This document shows positions 42,957 to 51,552 of a stretch of DNA of 64,000 nt, piece by piece (within the stretch, counting starts at the first letter, position 1; each line of letters begins with the position of its first letter). A program made the position numbers and the translations under genes. The notes below the pieces were generated by a model. That model ran no database searches. It was not told the DNA's origin and saw only the letters and a program-made list of their open reading frames with translations. Source of the stretch: an uncultured Blautia sp. (GTDB lineage Bacteria; Bacillota; Clostridia; Lachnospirales; Lachnospiraceae); the NCBI GenBank assembly GCA_946557785.1, contig CAMNTH010000006.1:62001-126000 (forward strand), in the 5' to 3' direction.

Positions 42957-44867
42957 TTATCCGCGAACAGCAACCTTTCCCAATAAAACTCGTGAAACTG
43001 GTTTTGCGAACGGACCTGCAATAGTCTTCTCGCCTCGTGGAGCACCTGTAAAGTCTTTATCCAGAACAAATGGTGTTCCATCCACGTCTTCATAAGCCTG
43101 ATCTGTCTGGAATGCCTTTCCAAGATCTCCTGTAGATATAATGCCAAGATCTTCTGTAATGGAATATTCCGGCAGGTTTGTCTCAAAATAATACATACCG
43201 TCTTCTTTTACGATCTTACAGATCAGCTGGAAGTCCTGTGCCTCACATGCATCTGCTTCTGCCTCATATTTCTTTGCTCCTTTAAAATAAAGGTTGCGAT
43301 GAATATATACAGGAAATGTTCCATCTCCAAATGGCATCAGGCTGTTGTCTGTCATTGTGTTTATCTCTTCGCCCTCTTTTCGATAGCCATTATAAATCGC
43401 ATTTCCATATGCCTGCTTCACATCTGCTCCGTAGAACTTAATCATATCATCTGCTTGTTCCCCATTCTGATTTCCCGCATAAATATTTTGGTAAATCTTA
43501 TCATCTCCGCCATAAATAAGCATAGAGCCTGCCACAAAAGTATCGTGTGGGAAATGATAAAGTGTAAAACGATTGATTTCCCTTCTCATTCTAACTGTTC
43601 CGCCAAAGAGATTGTGTACAAAAGCAGTGCCCTGAGACATGCTCAGCAAACTGCATTCAGAAAGAAGCAGGTTATTTTCCACTGTACACGGTCCGTGGCA
43701 TACTTCAATGAAAATATCCTCAGATACGTTGCCGAACATTGCGTTTTTGGATACCCTTGCGCCCTGAGCTTCCCAGTCAAGCCATACACCGCGGATACAA
43801 TCATGAATCAGGTTATTCTCGATCAGGACGTCAATTGCACCGTGCAGCTTGATTCCGGCCATCTCAGCTCCGCCAAATTCATTCCGGATATTTGCGCGGT
43901 AAATATGGTTTCCGTAAATTTTAGAGAAGATAGCTCCCATACAGCCTACAATACCAGTCTGGCCGCAGTCATAAATCTCATTATTTCTGATGATATGACT
44001 TCCGATATTTTCTTTATTCCAATCTCTTCTGAGATTTTCCATGATAATTTCCGTATATGTCTGAGATCCGTCCTTTTCAGGATTGATGGTCCAGATATTA
44101 TCTCTTTTATCATGGCGTTTGCCAAGGCTGACACCGCAGCACTTGGAATTGGAAATCACACAGTCTTCAATGATCCATCCTTTGCTCCAATTGGTTCCAA
44201 TAGCACCCGGCTGGAAAGCGGTAGGCGGAGCCCACTGTGTAGCCGCTTTCTCCATAGCGATTCCGCAAACTGTAATATAGTTCAATCCTTCTTTTTCCGG
44301 GAAGAAGCAGTATGGACGTACGCTTGCCTCCACTACATGTTCATTCGGATCTTTTCCCGGAAGATAAATCCAAACTTCCGTTTCATTTTCATGAGCAGCT
44401 GCAAACCAGCTGCAGTCACGCTCTTCCTTGTCTTCCTGCTTAATATTTTCAAGATCTGGCGCCTCAAATAAAGCCACATTATCTACGAAAATTTCACCCG
44501 TATGATGTACCTGGCCAAAATTATCATACCAGTCTCCATAAATTTCATCTGCATAGGGGTTATATGGGGAAAGTACCTCCCCCGGTATTACAGCTTTCCA
44601 GATATCATTACCCTGGCTTATCCAGTTCTGAACCAGCTCTGCGCCGCTGATTACCGCCTTTTCTCCAGGAATGCTGCGGTATGTAATGCGATGCCCCTCA
44701 TCACTTCCGCCGTTTTCCGGACAAACCCATTCACGATAAATTCCTTCTGCAATCCATACAGTATCCCCAGGGACTGCTTTTGCAGCAGCCTGTCCAATCG
44801 TTCCAAAGGGTTTTTGCTTTGTTCCGTCCTGAACAGTCCCTGCTTTTTTACTCACATAATAATTCAT
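42957..44867 (-). CDS. GH120 beta-xylosidase
   Basis: 636 residues of right-handed beta-helix text, matching the length and order of GH120 xylosidases such as XylC of Thermoanaerobacterium. Marks are FGTIGQAAAKAVPGDTVWI near the start, WAPPTAFQPGAIGTNWSKGW (212-231), GSHIIRNNEIYDCG (289-302), WLDWEAQG with the probable nucleophile Asp364, and IEVCHGP with the probable acid/base Glu388. GH120 enzymes remove xylose from xylo-oligosaccharides. No signal peptide, so it is cytoplasmic. GGGAGG precedes the ATG. It is the last gene of the operon 49229-42957, behind its transporter. The family call is strong; the natural substrate is inferred. Confidence 0.85.
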   Translation of the reverse strand: MNYYVSKKAGTVQDGTKQKPFGTIGQAAAKAVPGDTVWIAEGIYREWVCPENGGSDEGHRITYRSIPGEKAVISGAELVQNWISQGNDIWKAVIPGEVLSPYNPYADEIYGDWYDNFGQVHHTGEIFVDNVALFEAPDLENIKQEDKEERDCSWFAAAHENETEVWIYLPGKDPNEHVVEASVRPYCFFPEKEGLNYITVCGIAMEKAATQWAPPTAFQPGAIGTNWSKGWIIEDCVISNSKCCGVSLGKRHDKRDNIWTINPEKDGSQTYTEIIMENLRRDWNKENIGSHIIRNNEIYDCGQTGIVGCMGAIFSKIYGNHIYRANIRNEFGGAEMAGIKLHGAIDVLIENNLIHDCIRGVWLDWEAQGARVSKNAMFGNVSEDIFIEVCHGPCTVENNLLLSECSLLSMSQGTAFVHNLFGGTVRMRREINRFTLYHFPHDTFVAGSMLIYGGDDKIYQNIYAGNQNGEQADDMIKFYGADVKQAYGNAIYNGYRKEGEEINTMTDNSLMPFGDGTFPVYIHRNLYFKGAKKYEAEADACEAQDFQLICKIVKEDGMYYFETNLPEYSITEDLGIISTGDLGKAFQTDQAYEDVDGTPFVLDKDFTGAPRGEKTIAGPFAKPVSRVLLGKVAVRG

Positions 44868-44919
44868 AATTGCTTCCTCCCAAATACCTTCTTCTTACTC
44901 TATTTCCCCCGTATTCAAT

Positions 44920-45750
44920 TTAGCCTTTTACAGCGCCAACCATCATTCCCTTAACAAAATATTTTTCTCCAACAATTGATAAAATAATAATAACAGGAAT
45001 ACAGGATAACAAAGCTCCCGCCAAAGCAGCACCGTAAGATATTTTATAAAAATTCTGTAAACGTGTTAGTCCCAGCGGAAGCGTATACATAGACTCTTTA
45101 TTCAGATAAATCAATGGCGTCATGTAATCATTCCACACAGCCATAAAGGTAAGGACACCCTGAATTCCAAAGCCAACCTTACTTAACGGAAGGGCGATCT
45201 TAAACAGCATCCTCATCTCACCGCAGCCATCAATCATTGCACTTTCATACAAGTCTCTGGGAACCTGCCCCATGATCTGAACCAACAGATAAATTCCCGT
45301 TGCACTTAAAAGAGTGGGAATAACCAACGGGACATATGTTCCAAACAGCTTCATCTCTTTATACATCTGAAACTGGGGAACCATCAATACCTGTGCAGGA
45401 ATCAGCATAGTAGCCAGAATCAGCGACATAAGAAATCCCTTTCCTTTAAAATCAAATCGTGTAAATCCATATGCAACTACACCGTCCACAACTAAAACCA
45501 GCACTACTGCAGTAATAGAAAGCACAGCGCTGTGCATAAACTGCGCCCAGAATGGTATGGTGTCAAACAATGTATGGAAATGCTCCAGTGTTACCTCACG
45601 GGGAATCAGCCGAAGGGAATGCCTGTTCATTTCCATATCTGTTTTAAAGCTGCCGGATACCATAGCTGCGAATGGATACAATACCAATATCATTACAATG
45701 ATCAATATGATCCAAAACAGTGTTTTATTAATCCGCTCTTTTCTCTTCAT
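44920..45750 (-). CDS. Carbohydrate ABC transporter permease (MalG type), GH120 operon
   Basis: 276 residues from the ATG at 45750, which has AAGGAG 8 bp upstream inside the end of the MalF-type gene; a GTG 9 bp earlier is also in frame. Six membrane segments, EAA loop YESAMIDGCGEMRMLFKI, and the ending GAVKG. It forms the channel with the 45756 product, and the xylosidase gene follows after 52 bp. Confidence 0.92.
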   Translation of the reverse strand: MKRKERINKTLFWIILIIVMILVLYPFAAMVSGSFKTDMEMNRHSLRLIPREVTLEHFHTLFDTIPFWAQFMHSAVLSITAVVLVLVVDGVVAYGFTRFDFKGKGFLMSLILATMLIPAQVLMVPQFQMYKEMKLFGTYVPLVIPTLLSATGIYLLVQIMGQVPRDLYESAMIDGCGEMRMLFKIALPLSKVGFGIQGVLTFMAVWNDYMTPLIYLNKESMYTLPLGLTRLQNFYKISYGAALAGALLSCIPVIIILSIVGEKYFVKGMMVGAVKG

Positions 45751-45755
45751 CCATA

Positions 45756-46625
45756 TCACTCCTTATCCCGAAACAGCCATCTTTGTACTCCTGTAATCAG
45801 CAGCAGAATTACAGCAATCACATATCCCATTGCAGCGGCCTGATTCATTTTTACATTCTTGAACATTAAATTGTACAAATAAACCATCGGATACAGCATG
45901 GAATCTCTTGCGCCTACTGCATTGCTGTTTCCAACAAGTGTTAAAACCTCACCAAAAATGGAGAAGGAACCTACTATGCAAATAAAGGTAATAAACTTAG
46001 CAATCGGCTTCAAAAGCGGCAGGGTAATATAGCGGAACTCTTTCCATCTGCTGGCTCCGTCAATTCTGGCCGCCTCTCCAAGCTCTGATGGAATCCCCTG
46101 AATTCCACTGAGGAAATAAAGGCTGTTCACTCCAAAGAATTTCCAGGTTCCAATAATAAGCAGAGAAAACAATGCCCAGTCCGGATCCTTTAGAAACTTA
46201 ATGGGCCCCAGCCTTCCTCCTGACACAGTATCCAGCATTATATTAAGTAAACCGTTATTCGTCCTTAAGACAAGCTTAAAAACAATTCCCACTACAACAA
46301 CAGATGTTACATTCGGCATAAAAAAAACTGTAGATACAAAGCCTCTTTTTCTCTCCATATACCTGCTGTTCAGCATAAGGGCAGCCCCTAATGCAAGGGG
46401 AAGTATGATAAACATACTTCCCAGCATATAAAAGAATGCATTAGAGATTGCTTTATGAAATCTGGCGTCTGCAAATACATTTTGATAATTCGCAAATGTA
46501 AACTGCCCGGCCTTATCCTGAAAAGATAAGAAAACGCCGGATACAGCCGGATACAGGCCAAATATCAGGTACAGGATAAAAAATGGAGAGATAAAGAGAT
46601 AAGGCATAATTTTTCTTTTCTTCAT
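45756..46625 (-). CDS. Carbohydrate ABC transporter permease (MalF type), GH120 operon
   Basis: 289 residues. It begins MKKRKIMPYLFISPFF, then carries FVSTVFFMPNVTSVVVVG and the EAA loop GEAARIDGASRWKEFRYI. GGAAGGA lies upstream, 21 bp behind the binding-protein stop. No hairpin separates it from that gene. It serves import of the oligosaccharide handled by the GH120 enzyme. Confidence 0.92.
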   Translation of the reverse strand: MKKRKIMPYLFISPFFILYLIFGLYPAVSGVFLSFQDKAGQFTFANYQNVFADARFHKAISNAFFYMLGSMFIILPLALGAALMLNSRYMERKRGFVSTVFFMPNVTSVVVVGIVFKLVLRTNNGLLNIMLDTVSGGRLGPIKFLKDPDWALFSLLIIGTWKFFGVNSLYFLSGIQGIPSELGEAARIDGASRWKEFRYITLPLLKPIAKFITFICIVGSFSIFGEVLTLVGNSNAVGARDSMLYPMVYLYNLMFKNVKMNQAAAMGYVIAVILLLITGVQRWLFRDKE

Positions 46626-46646
46626 CTACTACATTCCTTCCCAATA

Positions 46647-47915
46647 CTATTTGGACGCATTAAAATCATCAACAGCTTCTGTAATCAATACACAGAACTC
46701 ATCCGTATCAATATTTCCTTCCATGTAATCAAATGCATTCATAGAGAAAGTCTCCATAAATGTGGTTTTCCAATCTGCTTGACGCTGAGCAGGTATTTCC
46801 TCTGCAAGTGACTGCCATAATTCTCCAAGATTCTGACCGCCATAATATTCTATAGGCGTATTGCACTCTTCCATTGCTTCATATACAGGAGGATACAGGG
46901 AAACCAGCTCGTATCTCTTCACACAATTGTCCTTGTCAACCATTGCAAATTTCATGAAATCCCATAAGGTTTCCTGATCTGCATTTGAATATTTGCTCAT
47001 ACATAGTCCTGTTCCGCCGCTAACGCCTACAGCAGAGGAATCTTCTTTATATTTAGGATAAGGAGCCATTTTCCACTTACCGCTCTGCTCAGGAACGTTG
47101 TCACGAAGCCAGCCTGCTGCCCAGTCTGCTGCAAAATAGGTAGCAATTTTATTCTCAGCCATCATTGCCCACATTTCTTCATCTGTTTCATAAGTATAGA
47201 ACATACCATCATTCTGCAGATCACGGTAATCTTCCGTTACAGATTTAAAGTCATCAGTAATATTTACTGTTCCATCTTCACCTATATAGTCTTCACCGGA
47301 AGCGATCAGAAGAGCGCGCAGCTCATTTGGCATCTCTATTGACATATCTCTGACTCCGCCCATATAAATATCATGCTCTGCAAAAGCAGCCGCAGCGGCT
47401 TTATACTCTTCCCAGGTAGTTGGAACTTCAATTCCATATTCCTCAAATAAGTCCTGTCTGTATGCCATGGTTACAGGGCAAAGAGCGTGCTCTAATCCAT
47501 AGTAATTATCATTCCAGGAATATAACTGCAGTCTTGCTTCCACTATTTTATCAAGAATCCCATCTCTTTCCATCAATTCATTCAGGGGCTGGAACATCAT
47601 GGTTTCTTCTGTCATATATCTGGAAAATGCATTTTGTTCAATATCCACCAGATCCGGGCTTTCTTCTCCGCCTGATGAGTTCACCACGATCATACGATCC
47701 TGTAAAGCAACATTCTCCATAACCTCAATTGTAAAAGTCACTTCCGGATGCAGTTTTTCATATTCAGATGTCACCCACTCAAAATAATCTGCATGTGTCT
47801 GCACAAAAGTCCAGATAACGATTTCCTGCTGTTCTCCTGCGCTGACTGTCATTCCTCCCAATGCTGTAGTAGCCATCATTGCTGCTGCCATAGCTGCTGC
47901 TAATTTTTTTCTCAT
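46647..47915 (-). CDS. Extracellular sugar-binding protein, GH120 operon
   Basis: 422 residues of the SBP_bac_1 family. The signal peptide is Ala/Met-rich and ends GMTVSAGEQQ, a signal peptidase I site without any lipobox cysteine. Later marks are EIVIWTFVQTHADYFEW, SPDLVDIEQNAFSRYM and AYRQDLFEEYGIEVPTTWEEY. TAGGAGG precedes the ATG. It is the second gene of the operon, 36 bp behind the UroD-like gene. The ligand is probably a xylo-oligosaccharide, inferred from the GH120 gene. Confidence 0.92.
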   Translation of the reverse strand: MRKKLAAAMAAAMMATTALGGMTVSAGEQQEIVIWTFVQTHADYFEWVTSEYEKLHPEVTFTIEVMENVALQDRMIVVNSSGGEESPDLVDIEQNAFSRYMTEETMMFQPLNELMERDGILDKIVEARLQLYSWNDNYYGLEHALCPVTMAYRQDLFEEYGIEVPTTWEEYKAAAAAFAEHDIYMGGVRDMSIEMPNELRALLIASGEDYIGEDGTVNITDDFKSVTEDYRDLQNDGMFYTYETDEEMWAMMAENKIATYFAADWAAGWLRDNVPEQSGKWKMAPYPKYKEDSSAVGVSGGTGLCMSKYSNADQETLWDFMKFAMVDKDNCVKRYELVSLYPPVYEAMEECNTPIEYYGGQNLGELWQSLAEEIPAQRQADWKTTFMETFSMNAFDYMEGNIDTDEFCVLITEAVDDFNASK

Positions 47916-47951
47916 TGTGTTTTCCTCCTAAACATTATAGTTTTGTTTTTC

Positions 47952-49229
47952 CTACATATTCTTTTTGTTCCTAAAATCTGCAATTGCCTGAAACATTGCC
48001 ATCATATTTTCTGCCGTAGTTGGCGACTGAATGTTATGAATCGTATTAAAGACAAAACCTCCTCCCTTTGAAAATAGTTTCAGTCTCTCCATAGTCTGCC
48101 TGTATACTGCCTCAGGCGAATCAAACGGCAGCGTATGCTGAGTGTCAATTCCTCCTCCCCAAAAAACAAATTTATCTCCCCATTTTTCCTTCAGTTCCCT
48201 GCCGTCCATTCCGGCTGCAGAAAGCTGAACCGGGTTTAATATGTCTGCGCCTGCTTCATAAAAATCCTGAAGGAATGATGAAACGGCGCCGCAGGAATGA
48301 TAAAAAGTCTTCCAGGAAGTGTTTTTATGAACCCATTCATTGATCTTTGTAAAATAAGGCTTATAAAATTCCCGAAATGCATCCAGTGACATAAACGGGC
48401 CATTCTGAGTTCCAAAGTCTGTTCCGGAAATCTGGATTACCTGAATCTTATCTCCGCATGCCTGGCGCACCATTTCTGCATTCTTCAGCCCAATTTCCAC
48501 CTGCATGTCAAACATTTCATGAATATAATCCGGGCAGATCTGATGAGCCATCATAAAATCAGCCAGATCGCGGATTCCCTTAGGGTGCTTCACATTCGGC
48601 CCAGGAACAATGGCAAAATCTCCGATGGAGGCAATAGCACTGCAGTATATCAGGCCATAATCCGTATTGTTATAATAGTAATCACACTGGCGTTCCAGCT
48701 CCCTTAACTGATCATCTGTGATAAGACCAAAATCATCTTTAAAGTCTGAAGCAGCGCTGTCCGTATCTTCATCAAATTCTATGGTTCCTCTTGTAATGTT
48801 ATCAAAGAAGAATCCATCCTTTGGCAGCATACCAGAGGGCGGTACGCTCATATCTCCCTGGGGATATAAATAATGCCTTCCCTGCTCATCCACTGTAGTA
48901 TTAAATTCTGTAGGAACATCTACCTTTAAGCCGGATTCCAGGATCCACGGCTTTCTGCCCTTATTTGAAAAACCAAACAGGTTCATTCCTGTTGATACGC
49001 CCACAATATCAATGCCAAGAGCCTTGCGTACATCATCCTCCACTTCACCAAGAAGCTGCAGGGGCTCCCCGATCTTCACCGTCTTTTTCTCCAATTTCAG
49101 GGCCTCTCTTAAACGATGAAGTGCGTTGGCGTGAATCCCTGTTACTGCTGTAGAGCCAAGGTCTATTACAACTTCTTCCGGCTCAATGTGATTCAATGTC
49201 TGAATAAATCTTTCTCTGCTTGTTGCCAT
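47952..49229 (-). CDS. UroD/MtaA-family protein (methyltransferase-like) in a xyloside operon
   Basis: 425 residues from the ATG at 49229, which has GAGGAGG upstream. It belongs to the uroporphyrinogen-decarboxylase superfamily in the branch with corrinoid:CoM methyltransferases: RERFIQTLNHIEPEEVVIDLGS at the start, then FYHSCGAVSSFLQDFYEAGADILNPVQ and FWGGGIDTQHTLPF. The HxC of the zinc site is present (HSC), but the distal Cys usual in MtaA/MtbA is not; HNIQSPTT stands near that place. It is the first gene of the xylosidase operon, with no corrinoid protein nearby. True haem synthesis is unlikely. The reaction is unknown. Confidence 0.75.
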   Translation of the reverse strand: MATSRERFIQTLNHIEPEEVVIDLGSTAVTGIHANALHRLREALKLEKKTVKIGEPLQLLGEVEDDVRKALGIDIVGVSTGMNLFGFSNKGRKPWILESGLKVDVPTEFNTTVDEQGRHYLYPQGDMSVPPSGMLPKDGFFFDNITRGTIEFDEDTDSAASDFKDDFGLITDDQLRELERQCDYYYNNTDYGLIYCSAIASIGDFAIVPGPNVKHPKGIRDLADFMMAHQICPDYIHEMFDMQVEIGLKNAEMVRQACGDKIQVIQISGTDFGTQNGPFMSLDAFREFYKPYFTKINEWVHKNTSWKTFYHSCGAVSSFLQDFYEAGADILNPVQLSAAGMDGRELKEKWGDKFVFWGGGIDTQHTLPFDSPEAVYRQTMERLKLFSKGGGFVFNTIHNIQSPTTAENMMAMFQAIADFRNKKNM

Positions 49230-49297
49230 TTTTTCCTCCTCATTATTATAATTTGCAAAAATCAATCTTATATTAAGATATTTTTACTGTCCGTGTT

Positions 49298-49305
49298 CGT
49301 GCACG
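49298..49305. promoter_or_regulatory. LacI operator before the GH120 operon
   Basis: The palindrome CGTGCACG lies 69 bp before the first ATG of the operon. The same 8-mer lies before the lacI gene at 50400-50407, so both are probably bound by that repressor. Confidence 0.7.
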
Positions 49306-49319
49306 GCATTCGTATTTTT

Positions 49320-49345
49320 TTTCTCTTTGCATGTGCAAAGAGAAA
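49320..49345. terminator. Stem-loop directly behind the lacI stop codon
   Basis: TTTCTCTTTGCA pairs exactly with TGCAAAGAGAAA around TG. On the minus strand A, not T, follows, so it is a poor intrinsic terminator for lacI. It lies 1 bp behind the lacI stop and 15 bp before the operator CGTGCACG. Confidence 0.6.
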
Positions 49346-49346
49346 T

Positions 49347-50378
49347 TTACAGATTATATTTAGTTAATACAAAGATTTGTGTCTCAATAATTCGTTTCTC
49401 TGGCCTTGTTTGATATGCCAAATACCTCGCAAGCGCATTTACTCCGGAATAACCTTGCTGGTAAGGCTCCTGGCAAACTGTAGCCAAAACAAAACCTGAT
49501 TTCAGGTTCTCCTGAACCGCTTCCGTCAGGTCATATGTAACTATACGGATTCTTCTTCTGTAGTTTGCGTCCTTAATTGCCTGAAGTCCGCCTTTAACAC
49601 CTGCAGATGCAAAGCAAACCATAGTAATATCAGGGTTCTCTTTCAGAAGCTTCTTCATCATTTCATAGGATTCCTGATCGTCATCCTCATTTTCCAGAAC
49701 CGCATCAACTGTAATATTTGGATATTCCTTCTTAAAAACAGCCAAAATACCCTCTAATCTCTGTACCTGCGCCATAGCCATCCTGGAACCAATCACTACA
49801 GCCACATGCTCTTTCTGGCCATTGCTCAATAATCCCAAAAATCCTCCGGCAACATTTCCGCTCTTTACATAATTGCATCCTACATATAAAAAATGCTCTA
49901 TGTCCGATATAATGTCTGTATTGATAGTGGCTACCGGTATATTCTGTTCTTCCAATTCCCGAATCTTCTGTGCAATTTCCGGAGCGTTCACAGGAGTGAT
50001 AACCAGCCCGGAAATCTGTTCCTTCATCAGTTCTTCAATTGCCTCCAATTGATACTTCAGATGAAACCCCTTTATCTTCCTGATTAACGCCTGAATGCCT
50101 AAAGGCTCCACTTCTCTGAGAGCATCTTCAATTCCCAGTATAACATCTTCAAAGAATGGATTTCCTTCTGAACAGAGAAGAATGCCTATTTTCTTTTTAT
50201 AGCGCTTGTTTGCCAGCACCCTGGCAGTCATATCAGGCTCATAATTCATCTGTCTGGCAATTTCAATTATCCTCTCAGCCACTTCCAGACTGACTCCCGG
50301 TCTGTTATGCAATGCCCTGTCTACAGTTCCTCTCGATACATTGGCAGCCTCTGCTATATCCCGTATTGTTACTTTCAT
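49347..50378 (-). CDS. LacI-family repressor of the GH120 operon
   Basis: 343 residues. A standard helix-turn-helix opens the protein (VTIRDIAEAANVSRGTVDRALHNRPGVS), followed by the hinge (MTARVLANKRYKKKIGILL) and a ribose-binding-like effector domain (LVITPVNAPEIAQKI, then GNVAGGFLGLL, and VTYDLTEAV). This resembles regulators that sense monosaccharides such as xylose. Identical operators lie before its own gene and before the downstream operon, which it very probably represses. A clear promoter is at 50428-50456. Confidence 0.9.
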   Translation of the reverse strand: MKVTIRDIAEAANVSRGTVDRALHNRPGVSLEVAERIIEIARQMNYEPDMTARVLANKRYKKKIGILLCSEGNPFFEDVILGIEDALREVEPLGIQALIRKIKGFHLKYQLEAIEELMKEQISGLVITPVNAPEIAQKIRELEEQNIPVATINTDIISDIEHFLYVGCNYVKSGNVAGGFLGLLSNGQKEHVAVVIGSRMAMAQVQRLEGILAVFKKEYPNITVDAVLENEDDDQESYEMMKKLLKENPDITMVCFASAGVKGGLQAIKDANYRRRIRIVTYDLTEAVQENLKSGFVLATVCQEPYQQGYSGVNALARYLAYQTRPEKRIIETQIFVLTKYNL

Positions 50379-50399
50379 CTAATTTATTGTCTCCCTGAT

Positions 50400-50407
50400 C
50401 GTGCACG
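50400..50407. promoter_or_regulatory. LacI operator before the repressor gene
   Basis: CGTGCACG lies about 15 bp beyond the predicted start of transcription of the promoter at 50428-50456, suited to autorepression. It repeats the site at 49298-49305. Confidence 0.7.
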
Positions 50408-50427
50408 CACACGTTAAATCTGTCTTT

Positions 50428-50456
50428 ATTATAAATTATCAGACTTCCTTTTGCAA
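50428..50456 (-). promoter_or_regulatory. Promoter for the lacI-type gene at 49347-50378
   Basis: On the minus strand, TTGCAA (50456-50451), a 17-bp gap and a perfect TATAAT (50433-50428). Confidence 0.78.
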
Positions 50457-50610
50457 TCACTTTTGTACGCCGTACAAATTTAACATTTTATATTGATTTC
50501 CCGGCAATTACATTATATACTTTTACCAACGCAATGATAGCATATTATTACTACTGTTGCAACATACTACCCAAATCTATTATAAAAGCAGCTATTTGCA
50601 GGTAAAAACG

Positions 50611-51495
50611 ATGAATTCAAAAATAAGACAAGGAGATTTCTCCGCAAGTAAAAACGAGTATCTAGTCTACACTTATGAACAGCACCGCATTCCCGGCATC
50701 CGTACACTGTCACATTATACGATCATGAGCCCCATTGCTTCTCCGAAATGGGAGCGCTATGAAAATTGCTTTGAATTTTTTGTGGCGGCTCGAGGCAATT
50801 TTTCTCTTGCTGCACAGACATCTGTATACAAATTTTCCGGCGGGGATATTATGCTCACCTTTCCCAATGAGCTTCTGGCTGAGAATCAAAATCCTGTCGC
50901 TCCGGTAAGCTTATATTCCTTCCAACTGGATATTAGTGATGAAAATAATTTCCTTTTCCTCAGCGCCGATGCCGCCCGCACCATAATCGCACAGCTTTTG
51001 GAAATACCTCATCATATTGTCCAGACAGAAGCGGAGCAAATGTTTCCTATAATAAAAAATGCATTCCGTATGGCAGGCCAGGAACAAAATCCTTTAATGG
51101 CAGCCAGTTATCTGCAGCTATTTCTCCTTCTCCTCATCTCCTTCTCCAAGAAAGAACAGTTCCGCCTTTCCCCTGATATTGGCAGAACCCTGGACTACAT
51201 CCTGGAGCATATTGAGGATGATATTCCCCTGGAGGATCTTGCGGAATTATCCCACCTTTCCTGCTCCCAATATAAGCAGAAATTTAAAAAACAAATGGGC
51301 TTTTCCCCAAGATATTTTATTAACCAGCAGAAAATCGAGCATTCCAAAACATTGCTTCTGGAAGGAATGTCTGTAACCGATATTGCCATGCTGATGAATT
51401 TCAACACCAGCAGCTATTTTTCTTCCGTATTTAAAAAGTATACGGCATTATCCCCTCTGGAATATCTGAAAAAAGAAAAGGAACGCACCCGATGA
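50611..51495 (+). CDS. AraC-family regulator
   Basis: 294 residues from the ATG at 50611; the frame opens earlier only by way of a TTG, and the ribosome site (GCAGGT) is weak. The N-terminal half is a cupin-like sensor (CFEFFVAARGNFSL, then YKFSGGDIMLTFPNE). The C-terminus has two AraC helix-turn-helix motifs (LEDLAELSHLSCSQYKQKF, then VTDIAMLMNFNTSSYFSSVF) and ends KEKERTR. It is convergent with the rhamnosidase gene and divergent from lacI, so its target could be either neighbouring locus. Confidence 0.86.
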   Translation: MNSKIRQGDFSASKNEYLVYTYEQHRIPGIRTLSHYTIMSPIASPKWERYENCFEFFVAARGNFSLAAQTSVYKFSGGDIMLTFPNELLAENQNPVAPVSLYSFQLDISDENNFLFLSADAARTIIAQLLEIPHHIVQTEAEQMFPIIKNAFRMAGQEQNPLMAASYLQLFLLLLISFSKKEQFRLSPDIGRTLDYILEHIEDDIPLEDLAELSHLSCSQYKQKFKKQMGFSPRYFINQQKIEHSKTLLLEGMSVTDIAMLMNFNTSSYFSSVFKKYTALSPLEYLKKEKERTR

Positions 51496-51519
51496 TTGTA
51501 ATCGTACAGAACATAAACA

Positions 51520-51545
51520 GGCCGCTTGGGGTTACCCAGGCGGCC
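51520..51545. terminator. Hairpin between the convergent AraC and GH78 genes
   Basis: GGCCGCTTGGG pairs with CCCAGGCGGCC (one G-T pair) around GTTA. T-runs are weak on both sides. It lies 7 bp from the GH78 stop and 24 bp from the AraC stop. Confidence 0.7.
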
Positions 51546-51552
51546 ATATTAT

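Noticed and set aside
43299-44471. Long plus-strand open frame (390 codons)
   Set aside because: It lies wholly opposite the GH120 gene, whose family motifs are clear.
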